Part shown: positions 62,114 through 64,000 of the stretch, one piece after another | Layout of the letters: every line of letters begins with the position of its first letter | Numbering within the stretch: position 1 is the first letter of the stretch | Source of the DNA: Lentimicrobium sp. | Lineage (GTDB): Bacteria; Bacteroidota; Bacteroidia; Bacteroidales; Lentimicrobiaceae | DNA: 64,000 bases | Direction: 5' to 3' | Assembly (NCBI GenBank): GCA_019429275.1 | Contig: JAHYJC010000009.1 | Coordinates: 45,000-108,999 of the forward strand | The notes under the pieces: model-generated | Told to the model about the DNA's origin: nothing | What the model saw: the letters and a program-made list of their open reading frames with translations, nothing else | Databases searched by the model: none | Program-made: the position numbers and the translations under genes

Positions 62114-63295
62114 ATGAAAATTAGTATTTCCAGAGATTCTTATTTAATTTCAGGATTCATGTTATGCCTGATACTGACTTCCTTATCGCTTCAGCCCAGG
62201 GAAGAAAAGCACCAATCCTTGGCTGGAGCAGCTGGAACCATTTCGGACCAAAAATCAATGAATCAATTATCCGGGAGCAGGCAGATGCCATGATTTCAAC
62301 AGGTCTTTATAAGGCAGGTTACCGCTTTGTCAATATTGATGATGGTTATTTCGGAGGCCGCGATTCTACCGGGCAGCTTTTGGTTGATGCAGCCAAATTT
62401 CCTTCCGGAATGAATCAACTGGTCAGATACATTCACAGCAAAAATCTGAAGGCAGGTATCTACACCGATGGAGGTGCCAATACATGTTGCTCAATCTGGG
62501 ACAATGATACTTTTGGAATTGGTTCGGGCACATAAGGACATATTGAAGAGGATTGCAGTCTATTCTTCAGGGATTGGGGTTTCGATTTTATTAAAGTCGA
62601 TTGGTGTGGTGGTGAACAAATGAAATGCGACGAGGAAACAGAATACATAAAAATCATAAATGCTGTAAAATCGATAAATCCTGATATTATTTTCAATATT
62701 TGCCGCTGGAAATTCCCGGGCGAATGGGCCATCACGAAAGCCGATTCATGGAGGGTTTCCTATGATATCAGGGCCGGGTTCAAATCTGTTCTAAAGATTA
62801 TTGACATCAATGCCGGATTGTATCCCTGGGCATCGGCCGGGCACTATAATGATATGGATATGCTGGAGGTAGGAAGGGAAATGACCTACGATGAAGATAA
62901 AACTCACTTTTCGATGTGGTGTATGCTGAACTCCCCCTTGCTTGCCGGTAATGATCTTACCCGTATGTCAGCCCAAACGCTTGAAAACCTTTCAAATACT
63001 GAAGTTATTGCATTGAATCAGGATGCCGGCTTCAAACAGGCATTCAGAATTTATCGAGAAAACAATATCGAGGTTTTGGGAAAACCTCTTGGAACACAAG
63101 GCGATTTTAAAGCCATTGCCATTATGAACAGGGGCGAAGTTGAAACCGGTTTTTACTTGTCTTCTGAAATGATCAATGTGACTAAAGGTAAACGGCATAA
63201 GGGATTTATGGCTCCACAAAAATCTCGGAAGAATAGGTAAAGGTCGGAAGTTTACAATTCCTGCCCATGGAATAGTTGTGCTTAAGCTTATGTGA
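62114..63295 (+). pseudogene. GH27 alpha-galactosidase, broken by two frameshifts and a nonsense codon
   Basis: The remains of a secreted GH27 enzyme (~390 residues). The signal peptide (MKISISRDSYLISGFMLCLI) is in one frame, while the mature start APILGWSSWNHFGPK is in the next; the shift lies near 62190, consistent with loss of one T before the SAQ cleavage site. A TAA at 62533-62535 interrupts the family block GSGT-stop-GHIEEDC, where a Tyr codon is expected. Near 63187 a second shift separates VTK from VNGIRDLWLHKNLG and the end KFTIPAHGIVVLKLM. The catalytic Asp in FDFIKVDWCGG is still encoded. Canonical function is release of terminal alpha-galactose from oligosaccharides; this copy is not translatable as one chain. 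Confidence 0.9.
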
Positions 63296-63312
63296 TATTT
63301 TATTTTTAATTC

Positions 63313-63681
63313 TCAAAGATACCACGAGCTTTTTAATTTTAATTGTTTGTCCCTGACTTCAATTTTTCCATTTTCATAGTAAAGTACTGCATAGTCCTGG
63401 GTAGCATCAATTTTTTTCAGGTCATTGTAATATGCCGAAGCTACAAGTTTAAGGTAAGTATCCCTGATTTCTACCTTATCCGTATCGTACCACAACACAA
63501 CTATGTTCTCACCCTGTGAAATTGACTTCAGGCTTGTAAAGTAACTACTTGAAATGTAAGCGCCACTTATGTTCCGGACAACCACCTTATTGCCATAATT
63601 TATGGCTACAATTTGAGTAAAAGATGATGTGGAAAGAAGCATCAAACCAATGATGCATCCCCAAAAAAGTTTCGGTTTCAT
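63313..63681 (-). CDS. Secreted protein with two internal repeats, unknown function
   Basis: A 122-residue protein with signal peptide MKPKLFWGCIIGLMLLSTSS (cleavage near FTQIV). The mature part contains similar units of about 35 residues: VVLWYDTDKVEIRDTYLKLV and AVLYYENGKIEVRDKQLKLK; a third, weaker unit is VAINYGNKVVVRNISGAYI. They suggest a small beta-propeller-like or solenoid protein. No family recognised. Confidence 0.65.
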   Translation of the reverse strand: MKPKLFWGCIIGLMLLSTSSFTQIVAINYGNKVVVRNISGAYISSSYFTSLKSISQGENIVVLWYDTDKVEIRDTYLKLVASAYYNDLKKIDATQDYAVLYYENGKIEVRDKQLKLKSSWYL

Positions 63682-64000
63682 ATTTCAGTTGTTTTATTTG
63701 TCACAATGGGTAGTTGAAATTTTTAATTTTCTTATGATTGGTGTCATCCTCGATTGTTTATTTGAAAAGTCAGTGGATGAAAGCATAAACCTGTTTTAAG
63801 CAGCACTGAATGTTGTTCATCAACATGAGAACAACAAAAAGTATGCCCTCTAAACTTTCTTTTAAGCTTTAATTGTTATATAGCACAACATAATTGACAC
63901 TTTTGTCATATCCTTAAAGAGAGGGCTTTTTTCAAGCCCCACCCCCTTAAGGGGGTCCTAAGGGTCAATTTCGTAGCACAAGTTCATTGACATTTTGGAA
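63682..64000. other. Right-edge non-coding region with palindromes and a repeated 25-bp motif
   Basis: A 319-nt stretch without a gene. It contains the perfect palindrome ACCCCCTTAAGGGGGT (63941-63956), preceded by a hairpin GGGCTT/AAGCCC (63923-63939). A motif starting TAGCACAACATAATTGACA at 63881-63905 recurs as TAGCACAAGTTCATTGACAT at 63974-63998. The region runs off the window. Confidence 0.6.

Overview
The window comes from the chromosome of a Bacteroidota bacterium, probably an anaerobe of the Bacteroidales or a related order; I cannot place it lower than that. Four kinds of evidence agree. There are Bacteroidota-type promoters, with -7 boxes of the form TAnnTTTG upstream of many genes. 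Two proteins carry C-terminal type IX secretion (T9SS) sorting domains. Several families are typical of the phylum (Porin_10-like porin, DUF5020, DUF2027-Smr, DUF4382, DUF6364 antitoxin). An oxygen-sensitive glycyl-radical enzyme with its activase points to anaerobic life. No tRNA, complete insertion sequence or CRISPR array was found.

Region 1 (2-16084) is a purine/ureide catabolic locus resembling the E. coli yge/yqe/ssnA cluster. The left arm (+) holds the C-terminal part of a threonine-synthase-like PLP enzyme, a fused Fe-S/molybdopterin hydroxylase, an SsnA-type amidohydrolase and a dihydropyrimidinase. The right arm (-) holds a YgeW carbamoyltransferase, a YgeY M20 hydrolase and a complete XdhB-XdhA-XdhC set whose three genes overlap by 4 nt. 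Two toxin-antitoxin-like modules (small protein + AbiEii-like nucleotidyltransferase; DUF6364 + PIN) and a membrane/GNAT-like protein sit between the catabolic genes of the left arm. Far away at 50366-52385, an outer-membrane barrel (DUF5020) and an NCS2 purine permease form a likely uptake pair for the same substrates.

Region 2 (16325-31147) carries a divergent GAPDH next to a 1365-residue protein. That protein ends in a PPDK/PEP-synthase-type ATP-grasp and phosphohistidine domain, has no PEP barrel, and has about 870 unrecognised N-terminal residues. Then come a ferredoxin-reductase-like protein, RlmN and a MATE exporter (one operon), a YD-repeat-like protein, a prolyl oligopeptidase lipoprotein, a coiled-coil envelope protein and a di-haem cytochrome c peroxidase.

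Region 3 (31201-42075) is largely core genome: a DUF2027-Smr protein, the RNase P RNA gene (rnpB) with promoter and terminator, a T9SS cargo, a long TPR protein paired with an outer-membrane barrel, and gyrB.

Region 4 (42146-49007) groups carbohydrate-related and envelope genes: two secreted esterases (one with a starch-binding-like domain and a T9SS tail), a porin, a GH13 amylase lipoprotein and an isochorismatase-like hydrolase. Region 5 (49057-57528) has small conserved proteins, DoxX, the purine uptake pair and a HypD-like glycyl-radical enzyme (probable trans-4-hydroxyproline dehydratase) with its activase, then a methyltransferase. Region 6 (57783-64000) has a C69 dipeptidase, a VOC protein, an SMR exporter, a DUF4382 lipoprotein with no normal start codon, and a GH27 alpha-galactosidase broken by three separate lesions.
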